A stretch of 64,000 nucleotides of DNA from Anaerobacillus alkaliphilus (lineage in GTDB: Bacteria; Bacillota; Bacilli; Bacillales; Anaerobacillaceae): contig NZ_QOUX01000039.1 of assembly GCF_004116265.1 (NCBI RefSeq), positions 164,725 to 228,724 on the forward strand, written 5' to 3'. Under the pieces are notes generated by a model. The model saw nothing but the letters and a program-made list of their open reading frames with translations. It had not been told where the DNA came from and searched no databases. Positions 45,860-56,754 of this stretch are shown here, in pieces. The position numbers and the translations under genes are program-made. The stretch's first letter is position 1, and every line of letters starts with the position of its first letter.

Positions 45860-45934
45860 CATTTTGAATTTTGAGTAGTTAATTGAAGAAGTTCAATTTA
45901 GTACTCAGAATGCAACGAAGAAGGTGGTTTCTAC

Positions 45935-47677
45935 TTGGACAGTATAAAGCGTTATTTGCAATTTGTTAAACCATATAAAAAGGAAATTATCGGGACCGTT
46001 ATGATTGGGATGTTGAAATTCGGAATCCCGTTATTTATGCCCTTAATTCTTAAGTATGTCATTGACGATATAGTTGGGGCAGAGCATTTAACAAATGCCG
46101 AAAAAATATCAAATCTAACATGGCTCATGGGAATTGTTTTCCTCGTTTTCCTTGTGTTCCGCCCGCCGGTAGAATATTATCGCCAATATTTTGCTCAATG
46201 GACAAGTAGTAAAATTCTGTACGATATACGCGATCAATTATTCACTCATATACAAAAATTAAGTCTAAAATTCTATTCTAATCGAAAGTCTGGGGAAATT
46301 ATCTCAAGAGTTATTCATGATGTAGAGCAAACAAAGAACTTTATCATTACTGGTTTAATGAATGTCTGGTTAGATATGTTTACAATCCTAATTGTGATAA
46401 TCATTATGTTTACAATGAATGTGAAATTAACGATTGTAGCAATTATATTATTGCCTCTATATGCCATCTCAATCAAGTTCTTTTATGGTCGATTACGTTC
46501 ACTTACCAAAGTTAGATCACAATCGTTAGCTGAGGTTCAGAGTCATCTTCATGAAAGACTTCAAGGAATGACGGTTATTCGTAGCTTTGCGTTAGAGGAT
46601 TATGAGCAAAATCAATTTGATAAGCGAAACTCTAATTTTTTAACAAGAGCTCTAGACCATACCAAGTGGAATGCAAAGACTTATGCCGTTGTTAACACAA
46701 TTACTGACATCGCTCCTTTACTAGTGATTGTTTTTGCTGGGATTTTGGTCATTAATGAAAATTTAACGATTGGTGCGATGGTAGCTTTTGTGGCTTATAT
46801 GGACAGGTTATACAATCCGTTAAGACGATTAGTGAATTCTTCAACAACATTAACCCAGTCAGTTGCTTCAATGGACCGTGTCTTTGAGTTTATTGATGAA
46901 AAATACGATATTGTTGATAGTCCAAAGGCCAAAGATCTCAAAAATGTCAAAGGTGATATTACCTTTGATCATATAAGCTTTGCCTATGATGAAGGCAAGG
47001 AGCCTGTATTGAAGGATATTAACCTTTCCGTTAGAAGTGGCGAAACAATCGCTTTTGTAGGAATGAGCGGTGGGGGAAAAAGCACCTTAGTTAGCTTGTT
47101 GCCAAGGTTTTACGACGTTACGAAAGGAAAAATCTTGATTGACGGTGAAGATATTCGTAATTTCAAAGTTCGTTCATTAAGAGATCAGATTGGAATGGTT
47201 CTTCAAGATAACATTATTTTTAGTGATTCTGTAAAATTTAATATTTTGATGGGAAAACCAAATGCGACGGATGAAGAAGTAATTGCTGCAGCAAAAGCAG
47301 CAGATGCCCACGAATTTATCATGGGGTTACCTGAAGGATACGACACCGAAATTGGAGAGCGAGGGGTTAAGCTTTCCGGTGGTCAAAAACAACGTCTTGC
47401 GATTGCTAGGGTATTCTTAAAGAGTCCACGGTTACTGATTTTTGATGAAGCTACATCTTCGCTAGATACTGAGAGTGAACACTTTATTCAAGTAGCTTTA
47501 GAACGTCTTGCTAAAAACCGTACAACTTTTATTGTTGCACATCGACTCTCAACCGTGACTCAAGCTGATCGGATCGTAGTTATTGAGAATGGTCAGATTG
47601 TTGAGATGGGGACACATGAGGAATTAATCAGAAAAATGGGCACCTATTGGAAGTTGTTTGAAGTACAACAAAGTTAA
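45935..47677 (+). CDS. ygaD: YgaD-type ABC transporter, fused permease and ATPase
   Basis: The 580-residue half-transporter exporter has six transmembrane segments (~15-320). The ATPase has Walker [11 protein letters not shown]-loop VLQDN, signature KLSGGQKQR, Walker [11 protein letters not shown] and the H-loop AHRLST. It probably functions as a homodimer exporting lipids or drugs. The TTG start after GAAGGTGG is likely. A MITE is inserted just after the gene. Confidence 0.93.
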   Translation: MDSIKRYLQFVKPYKKEIIGTVMIGMLKFGIPLFMPLILKYVIDDIVGAEHLTNAEKISNLTWLMGIVFLVFLVFRPPVEYYRQYFAQWTSSKILYDIRDQLFTHIQKLSLKFYSNRKSGEIISRVIHDVEQTKNFIITGLMNVWLDMFTILIVIIIMFTMNVKLTIVAIILLPLYAISIKFFYGRLRSLTKVRSQSLAEVQSHLHERLQGMTVIRSFALEDYEQNQFDKRNSNFLTRALDHTKWNAKTYAVVNTITDIAPLLVIVFAGILVINENLTIGAMVAFVAYMDRLYNPLRRLVNSSTTLTQSVASMDRVFEFIDEKYDIVDSPKAKDLKNVKGDITFDHISFAYDEGKEPVLKDINLSVRSGETIAFVGMSGGGKSTLVSLLPRFYDVTKGKILIDGEDIRNFKVRSLRDQIGMVLQDNIIFSDSVKFNILMGKPNATDEEVIAAAKAADAHEFIMGLPEGYDTEIGERGVKLSGGQKQRLAIARVFLKSPRLLIFDEATSSLDTESEHFIQVALERLAKNRTTFIVAHRLSTVTQADRIVVIENGQIVEMGTHEELIRKMGTYWKLFEVQQS

Positions 47678-47730
47678 GAAGAACGAGGAAGATGCGAGTG
47701 TGTTCTTGCATCTTTTTTTTCTTATAAAAA

Positions 47731-47922
47731 GGCTGTTTTCGCAAAGTTTGTTGCTTTCGTAAAAATCTCAAAAGCCGGATTTTTACACAAATTATTAATA
47801 ATTCACCACTAAATTAGTAAGTACTGCTCTTTTCTTACATAATTTATTGGCTGACTTCTTCATCTAGGGTATTTTTCCAATAATTTTAGGATAAAAAAGC
47901 GACAATGTTTACGAAAAGAGCC
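47731..47922 (-). mobile_element. MITE copy 3 (192 bp, inverted relative to copies 1 and 2) with 8-bp target duplication
   Basis: Left end GGCTGTTTTCGCAAAGTTTGT; right end (reverse complement GGCTCTTTTCGTAAACATTGT). TATAAAAA is duplicated exactly at 47723-47730 and 47923-47930. The interior matches copy 1 including the GTAAAAATC hairpin. Lies between ygaD and ygaE. Confidence 0.88.
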
Positions 47923-47928
47923 TATAAA

Positions 47929-47962
47929 AAAACCAATGCAAGAGTATTCTCGCATTGGTTTT
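47929..47962 (-). terminator. Terminator after ygaE
   Basis: AAAACCAATGC/GCATTGGTTTT stem with an 11-base loop; it ends in T residues on either strand. Confidence 0.88.
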
Positions 47963-49041
47963 TAATCTTCTCGATCCTTAATATTCACTTTGTTTTCTTG
48001 TTTATGGTATTTGAAGAAGCTATCAACTAATTTATCTAGGTATTCTAGTTGATCACTATATTCAACGATCTTGGCGATAACAGGGAAGAGATGAAGCCAC
48101 TCTTGCGAATCAATTTCTTTCTTCTTGTAAAAATCGATGAATAACTCTGTTAACTCTTGTTTTCCCAAGCAGACCTCTTGAATAGATTCTTCAGTAGTAT
48201 GTGTTTTCACTTTTCCTACATACTTTAATAAGATCCGTTCATGATAATTAGTTAGATAATCAAGGCGCTCTCTAATTAGTGATTGTAATTCATCAGGCAT
48301 GTGATGAAGTTCATTTTCGCGTCTATTGAGTGATTTCAAGATTGATAAAGCCTTGTTAGAGGTTGCGATCATTTGACGAAAGAGAACGACTTTCCGTGCT
48401 TTTGAATATTGACGTTTCCTTAAATAGTTTCGTTCTTCTTTATAGAGAAGGAACAAACTAGTAATTTTCACCATTGACTCTTTGAGTCTCGATAAATCTT
48501 TTTTTAGCATCTTTTGTTTGGCATCGTATCTTGTTAATAGCCTAATCCACTTGATAATATTCTCAGTAGTATCTGAAATTTTGTGATACAACTGAGTTTC
48601 GTGTTTCGGTGGTATAAATAACAAGTTGACAATAAAGGCAGAGAATACACCAACCATAATTAAGAAAAAACGTGAAGAAGCGAAAGCAATAAAATCATCT
48701 GTAGGAGTTTCCATAATGATGATTACTGTTACAATGGCTAATGGGATGATTGACTCCATTTTCAGTTTAATATTAATGGCAATAACTATGATAACGACAA
48801 CCCCGACAACAAAGGGATGATGTCCAAAGGTTAAGACAAAGACAATCGCTAAAATAGCACTAAGGATATTTGCTTGAACTTGTTCTAAGATCGTTTGAAA
48901 ACTTTTTTTAATAGACGGCTGGATCGCAAAAGTGGCTGCTAACGCCGCAAACATTGGTGGATTTAAACCTAGTAACATTGCCACATATAAAGACAGGGTA
49001 ATGGATAAACCGGTTTTAAAAATCCGGGCTCCAAGTTTCAT
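47962..49041 (-). CDS. ygaE: Aromatic acid exporter family membrane protein (YgaE-like)
   Basis: The 359-residue protein has an N-terminal bundle of about six short transmembrane segments (~1-150, MKLGARIFKTGLSITLSLYVA). A cytoplasmic helical domain follows (IRLLTRYDAKQKMLKKDLSRL). This is the ArAE_1/FUSC-like design and the gene sits at the ygaE position. It may export aromatic acids under stress. A AAAGGAATT site lies slightly far from the ATG. Confidence 0.87.
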   Translation of the reverse strand: MKLGARIFKTGLSITLSLYVAMLLGLNPPMFAALAATFAIQPSIKKSFQTILEQVQANILSAILAIVFVLTFGHHPFVVGVVVIIVIAINIKLKMESIIPLAIVTVIIIMETPTDDFIAFASSRFFLIMVGVFSAFIVNLLFIPPKHETQLYHKISDTTENIIKWIRLLTRYDAKQKMLKKDLSRLKESMVKITSLFLLYKEERNYLRKRQYSKARKVVLFRQMIATSNKALSILKSLNRRENELHHMPDELQSLIRERLDYLTNYHERILLKYVGKVKTHTTEESIQEVCLGKQELTELFIDFYKKKEIDSQEWLHLFPVIAKIVEYSDQLEYLDKLVDSFFKYHKQENKVNIKDRED

Positions 49042-49347
49042 AAGATAGATAATTCCTTTCGTTAATAAATTTGCTATTGTCCCTTAAGGTAATTATGAAA
49101 TTCAGTCATATACAAGGAATATGATAAGCTTGTTTTATTTATACTTTAAGTTTACCTAAAAAATAGTCCATTGAAACGTAATATACACCGAATTCCAGTA
49201 ACATTCAAGGTACAAAATCCTGAACTTGCTGATGTTTCCGCTTACATGAAAAAAAGAGGTGGGGGATGATTGTGCTTTAGTAGAAAGGGCGGAAACTAGA
49301 GCACATAATCCAATGAAACAACCCCTCATTGTATTCCTTCACATATA
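49042..49347. other. About 300-bp intergenic region without a recognisable gene
   Basis: AT-rich, includes the upstream region of ygaE and a 19-base string AAGGTAATTATGAAATTCA (49086-49104) that also occurs at 32667-32685. A short frame beginning ATGAAAAAAAGAGG stops after seven codons. No other structure seen. Confidence 0.5.
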
Positions 49348-49384
49348 AAAAAGACCAGACCTCAACTAACGAGGCCTGATCTCT
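49348..49384 (-). terminator. Rho-independent terminator of the glutamate synthase gene
   Basis: AGACCAGACCTC/GAGGCCTGATCT imperfect stem; on the minus strand a T-run follows. Confidence 0.85.
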
Positions 49385-49391
49385 ATCTTAA

Positions 49392-52300
49392 TTATTCAGT
49401 AGATACTGATGGATCTGCTTGTTCTTTTGTAGGAATGACTTGTAGGAAGTGTTCCTCAGGGTCAGCTAGCAGCATAGCAATAACTTCAGCTTCTTCTGAT
49501 TGTCCATTGTCTGCAAGAACATTTTTATACTTTGTTAATAGTTCTGTTAAATCATCAATGCCTTTATTAGATAAAGGTTGAATAGAAACTTTGGCACCTT
49601 TTGCAATCCGCTTGTGCAGAGCTTCTTTTGTTAAACCTACCTCTGGTTGATGGCGAAGGTAAACAACCCCACCAGTCATGCCCGCACAAATCCATGGACC
49701 TGGATCGCCTAGTACAACCCCACGTCCATTTGTCATATATTCAAAGGCAAAGCCTTTGATATTAGCATGAACGCCGAGATTTGCATAATAATCAGCGCGT
49801 AACGGTTTCTTTACTCGGCCACCAATAATAATGTCTGCACCGGAAAGTCTAATTCCCGCTCTCGCGTCAGCATTTCCTTGGATCATAAAGAGACCTTTTT
49901 GCGCTCCGTATCCTGCCCCTTTTCCGACAGAACCATTGTAGTATCTTCCGTCACGACCTTCCGCTTTAAGGATGGCAAATGAACCACCGAATGCAGTTTT
50001 ACCTACACCGTCTTGGGCACCACCATGAACATTGATCGCAACACCAGCACTATTATAGGCTCCTAGACCGTTACCAGGAATTGAACCGTTTTTAAAGTTT
50101 AACGTAACCTCTGGTAAACTACGGTATGAGCCGTCTAGCTTTCCGCGTACACGGTGACATGAAACACGACTACCAAGCACACGTTGTTCTGCAGTTACTT
50201 GCGTAAATTCACGAGATTGAGCTAGTTCTTCCACATTATTGTCTAAGTACTCAGCTCCAACAGCAACAGCTAAGCGGCCTTCTTCAATTTGTGATTTTGC
50301 TTCAAATTGAGAGATATCAGTAATTGAAAGTGTCTCTAGCATACTCGTTAAATCCATTTGGTCTAAACCACGTGTTTGCGCTAGTAAGTCTGAACGACCG
50401 ACTAAGTCTTGTGTACGTTTCGCACCTAGTGCAGCAGTTAATACTTGAAGCTCTTTACCGAATGCTGTAAAAAGGTTCATTAATCCTTCGACAGCCATGT
50501 CAAATTGGCGAGGAACAAATCGGCGCAAGCCATGTTCTTTAGCTTGTGCTTCTGTTTCAATTTGTGTAGCAATCCCTACGTGACACGTATCAAGGTGACA
50601 ACCACGACATGTTGTACAACCAACTGCAATCATCGCAAGCGTACCGAAACCAACGCGGTTTGCTCCTAAAAGAATAACTTTCATAACGTCTAAAGCACTA
50701 CGCATTCCGCCGTCAGCCCAAAGCTCGACAGAATTTCTAAGACCAGCTTCAAGTAAGGCATTGTGAGCTGCCTTGACCCCGATTTCAATCGGCAAGCCAA
50801 CGTGTTGTAGGGCATGAACACGCGCTGCACCTGTACCACCATCAAATCCACTTAAGGTAATATAATCTGCACCAGCTTTCGCTATACCAACAGCGATTGT
50901 ACCGATGTTAGGAACGATTGGTACCTTAACAGCAACTTTCGCTTGGTCGTTAGCTGTTTTAAATTCAGTAATAATTTGTGCTAAATCTTCAATAGAGTAG
51001 ATGTCATGGTTATTTGAAGGCGAGATCAGGTCAGAACCAGTTGTCGCATTACGAGCAGCTGCTACTTTCGCTGTAACCTTTGAGCCTGGTAAATGTCCAC
51101 CTTCACCTGGTTTAGCACCCTGACCAATTTTTAATTCAATTAGATTTGTAGAATTCAGTAACTCGACGTTAACCCCAAATCGACCAGAGGCAACTTGTTG
51201 CCCACGTGTATTCGGGTATTTACCGAGCATATCTTTAATTTCTCCACCTTCGCCGTTAAATGAGATCATGTTCAGACGATCTGCTGCTTCAGCATATGCA
51301 CGGAAAGCAATTTCATTTTGAGACCCGAAGGACATGGAAGAAATCATAAATGGTAAACTATGCTTTTTCACACTTACATCAACATCCTCAGGATTTAAAG
51401 GTTTAGATGATTTCACTAAATCCGTTAGATGTCGAATGGAGATTGGATTTTTCAACTCTTGTTCTTCTAATTTGTTTTTATAGTCCTGATAAGGAGCGTT
51501 TCCGGACGCTAAGTCACCAATGGACTTCCAAATACGAGGGAAGAAGTGAAATAACTTTCCTGGTCTTGCGCCTTCATTATTAAAATCTTCTGCACGTGCC
51601 AAACTATCTTGTTTCATTGTTTCAAAGTTAAAGGCTACTTCTGTAGAGCCTAAGAAGTTAACAATGTTTAATACATCAGATACTTCTTTGTTTAAGCCCA
51701 TGGCAGAGAATAAACGACCGTATCCACGTAGCTCATGAATACCAAGAGTTGAGATAACTTTTTCTAATCCTTTATTTAAGGCAGTATATAACTGAACTGC
51801 TGGTGCATCACTTTGTTCTACAACTGTGGCAAACATTAAGTAAGGGTTAATGACATCTGCCCCTAAACCAAATAACACAGCAATATCATGAAGAGAACGG
51901 ATGCTACCAGAGCGAGCGATAATAGAACAATGACGGCGTAGTTGTTTCTCAGTTAGACCTTGATCGAGTGCAGAAACAGCCAAACTCGGATCTAACCATA
52001 ATTGATCTTTTTTATGGGCTTTTTCGTCATCAAGTACTAAAACCGCTGCGCCACCTTCAATCGCCGTTGTAGCTTCGCTAACAAGTCTTGTTAGAGCATC
52101 AGCAATAGACTCTTCTTTGGAAAATGAAAGTGCTAAATAGTACACTTCATCTGTCTTTTTGAAGTGCTCAATCACTTGTTCATAAGACGGATGATTTTCC
52201 TTACTAGCCAAGTATTCACCAGGAGATCCTTCAACTACTAAAGGTGATACAACCTCAATGACGTTGAAAGGTGCTTCCTGAAATGGTGACGGTCGTTTAC

Positions 52301-53864
52301 CGACGATTACACGAGTAGAGAAATGCTCCATTTCACGGTCGCGGTCAATCGCTGGATTTGTAACAACGGCAACACTTTCTTTGATAAAATCAGCCAAATT
52401 CTTACGGCCTGGATCAATGGCAGCTAAAGGAGCATCGTGACCTAAAGAGCGTATTGGTTCTACACCTTTTTCAGCCATTTGTTCTACCATCTGAATGTGT
52501 TCACGCTCCCACCCAAATGCAGAGTAATAGTTATTTGTGACTTTTAATTTCATTTTAAGTGGAGTATCCACTTTTTCAATTGTTGCAACTAATCTCGAAC
52601 GACTATCTGTAACATTCAGACGTTTTTTCATACGATTATAAACTTCTTCTTGAACTTCTTCATGGAAAAAGACATGGATTGTGTCGTCTTCGTTCCATTT
52701 CATGCCTACTTTTTCACCAGGAGCAAGTGGCTTTGGTTCAGCAACAAACTCACTTGAAGGCAGGATCCCTTGTTCTGATGAGAAGTAATAAGAGCTATCG
52801 TTTTCGAGCATCCAGAGTGGACGTAAGCCTAAAGAGTCTAGAGAAAATGCAGCTTCGTCACCGAAACGAGAGATAATTCCTGCTGGGCCTTGAGCAAAAT
52901 GTCCCCATGCTTCCCGAATGTAAGTATATAAATCTTGTAAATGTTCTGGGAAAGCTTTCATTTCATTAATAATTGGCGGGAACATGATCTCTAATGCTTC
53001 AAATAACGAATAATTATGTTTGCAAATAAACGTCTCAAGAGTACGGCTTAAATCTTGGGAATCACTAGCTCCATCTACAAGTGGAACACCAAGCATAGTA
53101 GCTTCGTCCCGGAGTTTTGCAATTGTATTAATCTCCCCGTTATGACCAATCACACTAAATGGCTGAACGCGGAAGAAATTTGAAAGGGTATTTGTTGAAT
53201 AACGATTGTGTCCAAGCGTCATTGTTGAAGCGACAAGCGGATTAGCTAAATCAGAGTAAAATTTAGGTAGGATATCACCTGCACCTAGCACTTTATAGAC
53301 AGCATGGTATTGGCTTAGTGATACCACATGAACCGTTAAATCTTTCTCGATTTCAACAGTTAGGTCAAATAATTTACTAGAAAGTTTTTCGACATTATTC
53401 TTTGAAAGTAAGGCAACCTGCCAAAAACAAGGTTCTTCTCGGCGACCCATTGGACCAAGGGCTAAAGTATTTGTGACTTGGTCAGACTCAAAAACAATTT
53501 CAAAATTGGCATCAGAAAAATGGGAGCGAATAGTTTCCTTCACATTTTCTACATTTGCTTGTTTTCTAATAAATAAATGGCCGACAACAAAATTAGGGTT
53601 TGTTGCAAGTTCAGGGTTTTGATTAGTTTGTTGTAACTTTTCTTTCCAGAGTGTCCGTGGGATATCGATATGGATCCCAACACCATCGCCTTCTTCGTTG
53701 ATAAATCCAGCGCGATGGTTCATTTTTACTAGGGCATCAATAACGTCATCAATATTTTTTTTTGTAGGAATACGTTTTTTTTCAATTGCAGAAACAATTC
53801 CACAGGCATCGTGTTCCTGATTTTTAAAGCCAGTAAAATTTTCAGGGGTCCATTTCTTTTTCAT
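49392..53864 (-). CDS. Glutamate synthase large subunit-like protein
   Basis: The 1490-residue enzyme has a glutamine amidotransferase class II domain whose nucleophile Cys is at 21 (EHDACGIV), so a 20-residue propeptide must be removed. The FMN/synthase domain (~800-1170) has the 3Fe-4S site CTTCRGCHLDTCHVGIATQ, and the C-terminal GXGXG beta-helix (~1230-1450) includes VGKGAGYGAQKG. It makes glutamate from glutamine and 2-oxoglutarate. No small subunit gene is adjacent, so the electron donor may be ferredoxin or an unlinked GltB. The start is set by an unusual structured ribosome-binding site. Confidence 0.92.
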   Translation of the reverse strand: MKKKWTPENFTGFKNQEHDACGIVSAIEKKRIPTKKNIDDVIDALVKMNHRAGFINEEGDGVGIHIDIPRTLWKEKLQQTNQNPELATNPNFVVGHLFIRKQANVENVKETIRSHFSDANFEIVFESDQVTNTLALGPMGRREEPCFWQVALLSKNNVEKLSSKLFDLTVEIEKDLTVHVVSLSQYHAVYKVLGAGDILPKFYSDLANPLVASTMTLGHNRYSTNTLSNFFRVQPFSVIGHNGEINTIAKLRDEATMLGVPLVDGASDSQDLSRTLETFICKHNYSLFEALEIMFPPIINEMKAFPEHLQDLYTYIREAWGHFAQGPAGIISRFGDEAAFSLDSLGLRPLWMLENDSSYYFSSEQGILPSSEFVAEPKPLAPGEKVGMKWNEDDTIHVFFHEEVQEEVYNRMKKRLNVTDSRSRLVATIEKVDTPLKMKLKVTNNYYSAFGWEREHIQMVEQMAEKGVEPIRSLGHDAPLAAIDPGRKNLADFIKESVAVVTNPAIDRDREMEHFSTRVIVGKRPSPFQEAPFNVIEVVSPLVVEGSPGEYLASKENHPSYEQVIEHFKKTDEVYYLALSFSKEESIADALTRLVSEATTAIEGGAAVLVLDDEKAHKKDQLWLDPSLAVSALDQGLTEKQLRRHCSIIARSGSIRSLHDIAVLFGLGADVINPYLMFATVVEQSDAPAVQLYTALNKGLEKVISTLGIHELRGYGRLFSAMGLNKEVSDVLNIVNFLGSTEVAFNFETMKQDSLARAEDFNNEGARPGKLFHFFPRIWKSIGDLASGNAPYQDYKNKLEEQELKNPISIRHLTDLVKSSKPLNPEDVDVSVKKHSLPFMISSMSFGSQNEIAFRAYAEAADRLNMISFNGEGGEIKDMLGKYPNTRGQQVASGRFGVNVELLNSTNLIELKIGQGAKPGEGGHLPGSKVTAKVAAARNATTGSDLISPSNNHDIYSIEDLAQIITEFKTANDQAKVAVKVPIVPNIGTIAVGIAKAGADYITLSGFDGGTGAARVHALQHVGLPIEIGVKAAHNALLEAGLRNSVELWADGGMRSALDVMKVILLGANRVGFGTLAMIAVGCTTCRGCHLDTCHVGIATQIETEAQAKEHGLRRFVPRQFDMAVEGLMNLFTAFGKELQVLTAALGAKRTQDLVGRSDLLAQTRGLDQMDLTSMLETLSITDISQFEAKSQIEEGRLAVAVGAEYLDNNVEELAQSREFTQVTAEQRVLGSRVSCHRVRGKLDGSYRSLPEVTLNFKNGSIPGNGLGAYNSAGVAINVHGGAQDGVGKTAFGGSFAILKAEGRDGRYYNGSVGKGAGYGAQKGLFMIQGNADARAGIRLSGADIIIGGRVKKPLRADYYANLGVHANIKGFAFEYMTNGRGVVLGDPGPWICAGMTGGVVYLRHQPEVGLTKEALHKRIAKGAKVSIQPLSNKGIDDLTELLTKYKNVLADNGQSEEAEVIAMLLADPEEHFLQVIPTKEQADPSVSTE

Positions 53865-54175
53865 TCGTCTTGGTCAGAATATGCTGACCTTCACCTCCTA
53901 AGTAAAAGTAAACAGCCTCGCTCATAATCGTTACTCAAAGAAGCTAAGGTCCATTTTGATACAACAATTTCATAATCAATCTCTTTTTGGCATTGATTTA
54001 GTCCAAATCAATCGCAAAAATTGTCAGAATTATAAAACAAGTATACAATGAGTTCAAAAATAAATCAATCAATATATTCATTTTTTTGGATAGAGTATTC
54101 AAGAATTATTTGTGGAAAAAGGAAGGTTTTGTCCACTGGCTACAACAAATGTAAACGTTTCCAACGGTTAAATAA
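53865..54175. other. Leader and upstream region of the glutamate synthase gene
   Basis: It contains the structured ribosome-binding site (53872-53899). The rest (53901-54175) is AT-rich; GTAAACGTTT (54151-54160) resembles half of a CcpA-type site but fails the full consensus. No gene seen. Confidence 0.4.
53872..53899 (-). promoter_or_regulatory. Ribosome-binding site separated from the start by a perfect hairpin
   Basis: AGGAGGTG (53892-53899) lies 27 bases before ATG 53864. An 18-base hairpin GGTCAG-CATATT-CTGACC (53872-53889) fills the gap; folding it leaves an effective spacing of 9 bases. Confidence 0.65.
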
Positions 54176-54213
54176 GACAACCTCTGGAAATCGATTGATC
54201 ACCAGAGGTTGTC
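54176..54213 (-). terminator. Rho-independent terminator of hemL
   Basis: GACAACCTCTGG/CCAGAGGTTGTC perfect 12-bp stem; the minus-strand tail is TTATTT. Confidence 0.88.
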
Positions 54214-54222
54214 ATTGTATAT

Positions 54223-55518
54223 TTATGCATTTTTTAAAGATTTAAATGTATTTTCAACAGCGTTTAATGTATAGGTAATATCTTCTTCAGTGTGCTGGGT
54301 AGTTAAAAACCATGCTTCGTACTTTGAAGGAGCTAAATTTATTCCCTCATTAATGATTAGTTTAAAAAATTTCGCAAACATTTCTCCATCAGTTTGTTCG
54401 GCTAAATCGTAATTGGTTACTGTCTCGGTTGTAAAATAGACAGTTAATGCACCTTTTAGGCGATTGATCGTAATTGGTATATCATATGTTTTTGCTAGTG
54501 CGGAAATGCCTTGCTCTAGTTTTTCGCCTAGCTTGTCTAATTGTTCGTATACACCCGGTTGACTGAGTACTTCTAAGCACGCAATGCCGGCACTTATGGA
54601 TGCTGGATTTCCTGCCATTGTTCCTGCTTGATAGGCTGGGCCTAAAGGTGCTACTTGCTCCATGATTTCTTTTCTTCCACCGTAAGCACCAATTGGTAAG
54701 CCTCCACCAATGATTTTTCCGAGTGCGGTGATGTCAGGTTCAACTCCTAATAAGTTCTGAGCGCCACCGTACATAAAACGGAAAGCGGTAATAACTTCAT
54801 CATAGATCACTAGTGCCCCAGCCTTGTGCGTCAGCTCATTGACTTTTTCTAAAAAGCCAGGAAAAGGTTCAACAATACCGAAATTCCCGACGATTGGCTC
54901 TACAAGTACAGCAGCAATTTCTGTGCCCCATTTGTCGAGCGCTTGTTCATAAGCTTCAATGTCATTAAATGGAACGGTAATTACTTCTTTTGCAATACTT
55001 TGAGGAACACCTGCTGAGTCAGGCGTGCCGAGGGTTGAAGGTCCTGATCCGGCCGCGACTAATACTAGATCAGAATGGCCGTGATAGCAACCGGCAAACT
55101 TGATAATCTTGTCTCTTCCTGTGTAGGCTCTTGCAACCCGGATTGTTGTCATTACAGCTTCTGTCCCTGAATTGACAAAACGAATTTTTTCCATAGAAGG
55201 AATTGCTTCTTTTAGCATTTTAGCAAATCTTACTTCTAGGGCTGTTGGCGTTCCGTATAGAACCCCATTTTCAGCAGCGGTCGTAATAGCCTCTGTTATA
55301 TGAGGGTGGGCGTGTCCAGTAATAATTGGCCCATAAGCTGCTAGATAATCAATGTACTTATTACCATCTACATCCCAAAAGTAAGCACCTTTTGCTTTTT
55401 CCATAAAGATCGGAGTTCCGCCACCGATGCCTTTATATGATCTGGATGGACTATTTACTCCACCGACGATATGTTGTTGAGCTTCTTCATATAATATATC
55501 TGATTGTTTGCGTTCCAT
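54223..55518 (-). CDS. gsaB: Glutamate-1-semialdehyde 2,1-aminomutase (GsaB type)
   Basis: The 431-residue class III PLP enzyme has [47 protein letters not shown] and the Schiff-base Lys in [17 protein letters not shown] (about 267). It makes 5-aminolevulinate for haem. The start follows GTAGGGAGAG. It is at the gsaB position of the yga cluster; a second hemL copy is usual in Bacillus. Confidence 0.94.
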   Translation of the reverse strand: MERKQSDILYEEAQQHIVGGVNSPSRSYKGIGGGTPIFMEKAKGAYFWDVDGNKYIDYLAAYGPIITGHAHPHITEAITTAAENGVLYGTPTALEVRFAKMLKEAIPSMEKIRFVNSGTEAVMTTIRVARAYTGRDKIIKFAGCYHGHSDLVLVAAGSGPSTLGTPDSAGVPQSIAKEVITVPFNDIEAYEQALDKWGTEIAAVLVEPIVGNFGIVEPFPGFLEKVNELTHKAGALVIYDEVITAFRFMYGGAQNLLGVEPDITALGKIIGGGLPIGAYGGRKEIMEQVAPLGPAYQAGTMAGNPASISAGIACLEVLSQPGVYEQLDKLGEKLEQGISALAKTYDIPITINRLKGALTVYFTTETVTNYDLAEQTDGEMFAKFFKLIINEGINLAPSKYEAWFLTTQHTEEDITYTLNAVENTFKSLKNA

Positions 55519-55640
55519 AAAAACTCTCTCCCTACTACTTACAAAGATACCTGTATTGTATCGAAAATAATCACAAGATGTAAATGGAGAATGAATGAAG
55601 TTGCTTGTATATTTTTACATTCAAAATTCTGAATATACAG

Positions 55641-56627
55641 TTATAGAGTAGTATCTTCGTCTGATTTTAAAAAATCCTTAATAAGTGTTTTTTTATCTTG
55701 GAGTTCCTCTTCCGGAATAATTTCAAACCATAGTCCGTTTCGGCGATCACCTTCACCTGTTATTGATAGGGTTGTGATGTTTTCTGATGAAAAATCAGAG
55801 TAATGGTGGCCGTAGGTAATGATCTGTTGTAATGACAATGTCGTATCAACGGTTTTAAACATGGATCTTAATAAAGCAAAGGATTCTCTGAATGTTCGTT
55901 TCTTTAACAATTCATGTGATAACTTCGTTAATAATTGCCGCTGACGTTCTGTTCGTTTATAATCGCTGTCGTGGTTGCCATCCAAGCTTTTTCGAAAACG
56001 AACAAAATATAGGGCTTGTCTACCGGTTAATCTTTGTAGGCCCTCTTCAATAACAAACTCATCGTGAGCCATCCGTCGATCCACATTCATTTCAATTCCA
56101 CCGATTAAATCAATCATTTTTTCGAAGTTAGTGTAATCAATAGAAGCAGTTTCTTGGATGTCTATATTTAGCCAATTTGAAACTGTCTTTCTTGTTAACT
56201 CTGGTCCACCTAGTTGGAAAGAGCGATTTAGCTTATGATACCCATGACCTGGGATCTCGATATAAGTATCTCGGGGAATGGACATTAGCATGATTTCTTT
56301 TGTTTTTGGCTGCGCGAGGGCAAGCATAATTGAATCTGAACGACCATACTTTTCGTCAGTTGTTTTATCAACACCAAACAGTAGCATTGTTAGAGGTTTT
56401 GGTGTTTTTTTTATGGAAAAAGGACTTTGAGGTCGTTTGTTTTCGGTTTTGGAAATTCTTGGTACTCGTTCTTCGAATGCTTGAACGTCATCTGCTTCTA
56501 GAGGCTCAAGCTCCACCATATGTGATTGATTTTGTTGGGATAAATCAATCGGCTGAAAAGCTGAGTAGGCTGCAAGAAAACCAAAGAGAACTACGCAACA
56601 AATAATAACCTTTTTAATTGGTATCAC
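55641..56627 (-). CDS. LytR-CpsA-Psr (LCP) family protein
   Basis: The 328-residue protein has an N-terminal membrane anchor (KVIICCVVLFGFLAAYSAF), a spacer, and an LCP catalytic domain (~80-230). LCP residues are LLFGVDKT, YGRSDSIMLALAQPKTKEI, SIPRDTYIEIPGHGYHKLN and ALYFVRFRK. It attaches anionic polymers to peptidoglycan outside the membrane. The GTG start has a weak ribosome-binding site, so the N-terminus is uncertain. Confidence 0.9.
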   Translation of the reverse strand: MIPIKKVIICCVVLFGFLAAYSAFQPIDLSQQNQSHMVELEPLEADDVQAFEERVPRISKTENKRPQSPFSIKKTPKPLTMLLFGVDKTTDEKYGRSDSIMLALAQPKTKEIMLMSIPRDTYIEIPGHGYHKLNRSFQLGGPELTRKTVSNWLNIDIQETASIDYTNFEKMIDLIGGIEMNVDRRMAHDEFVIEEGLQRLTGRQALYFVRFRKSLDGNHDSDYKRTERQRQLLTKLSHELLKKRTFRESFALLRSMFKTVDTTLSLQQIITYGHHYSDFSSENITTLSITGEGDRRNGLWFEIIPEEELQDKKTLIKDFLKSDEDTTL

Positions 56628-56754
56628 CCCACTGAAACAAGATTTTTACTTAGCATTCCCAAATTTAGTTGGGTTACACGGCGAACTACTTGATGGAATA
56701 GCGACAACGAGTTAAACTAGATTAGCTGAAAAAATCAGAGGGAATGATTAAATA

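Noticed and set aside
54151..54160. GTAAACGTTT as a CcpA site before the glutamate synthase gene
   Set aside because: It matches only about half of the cre consensus.
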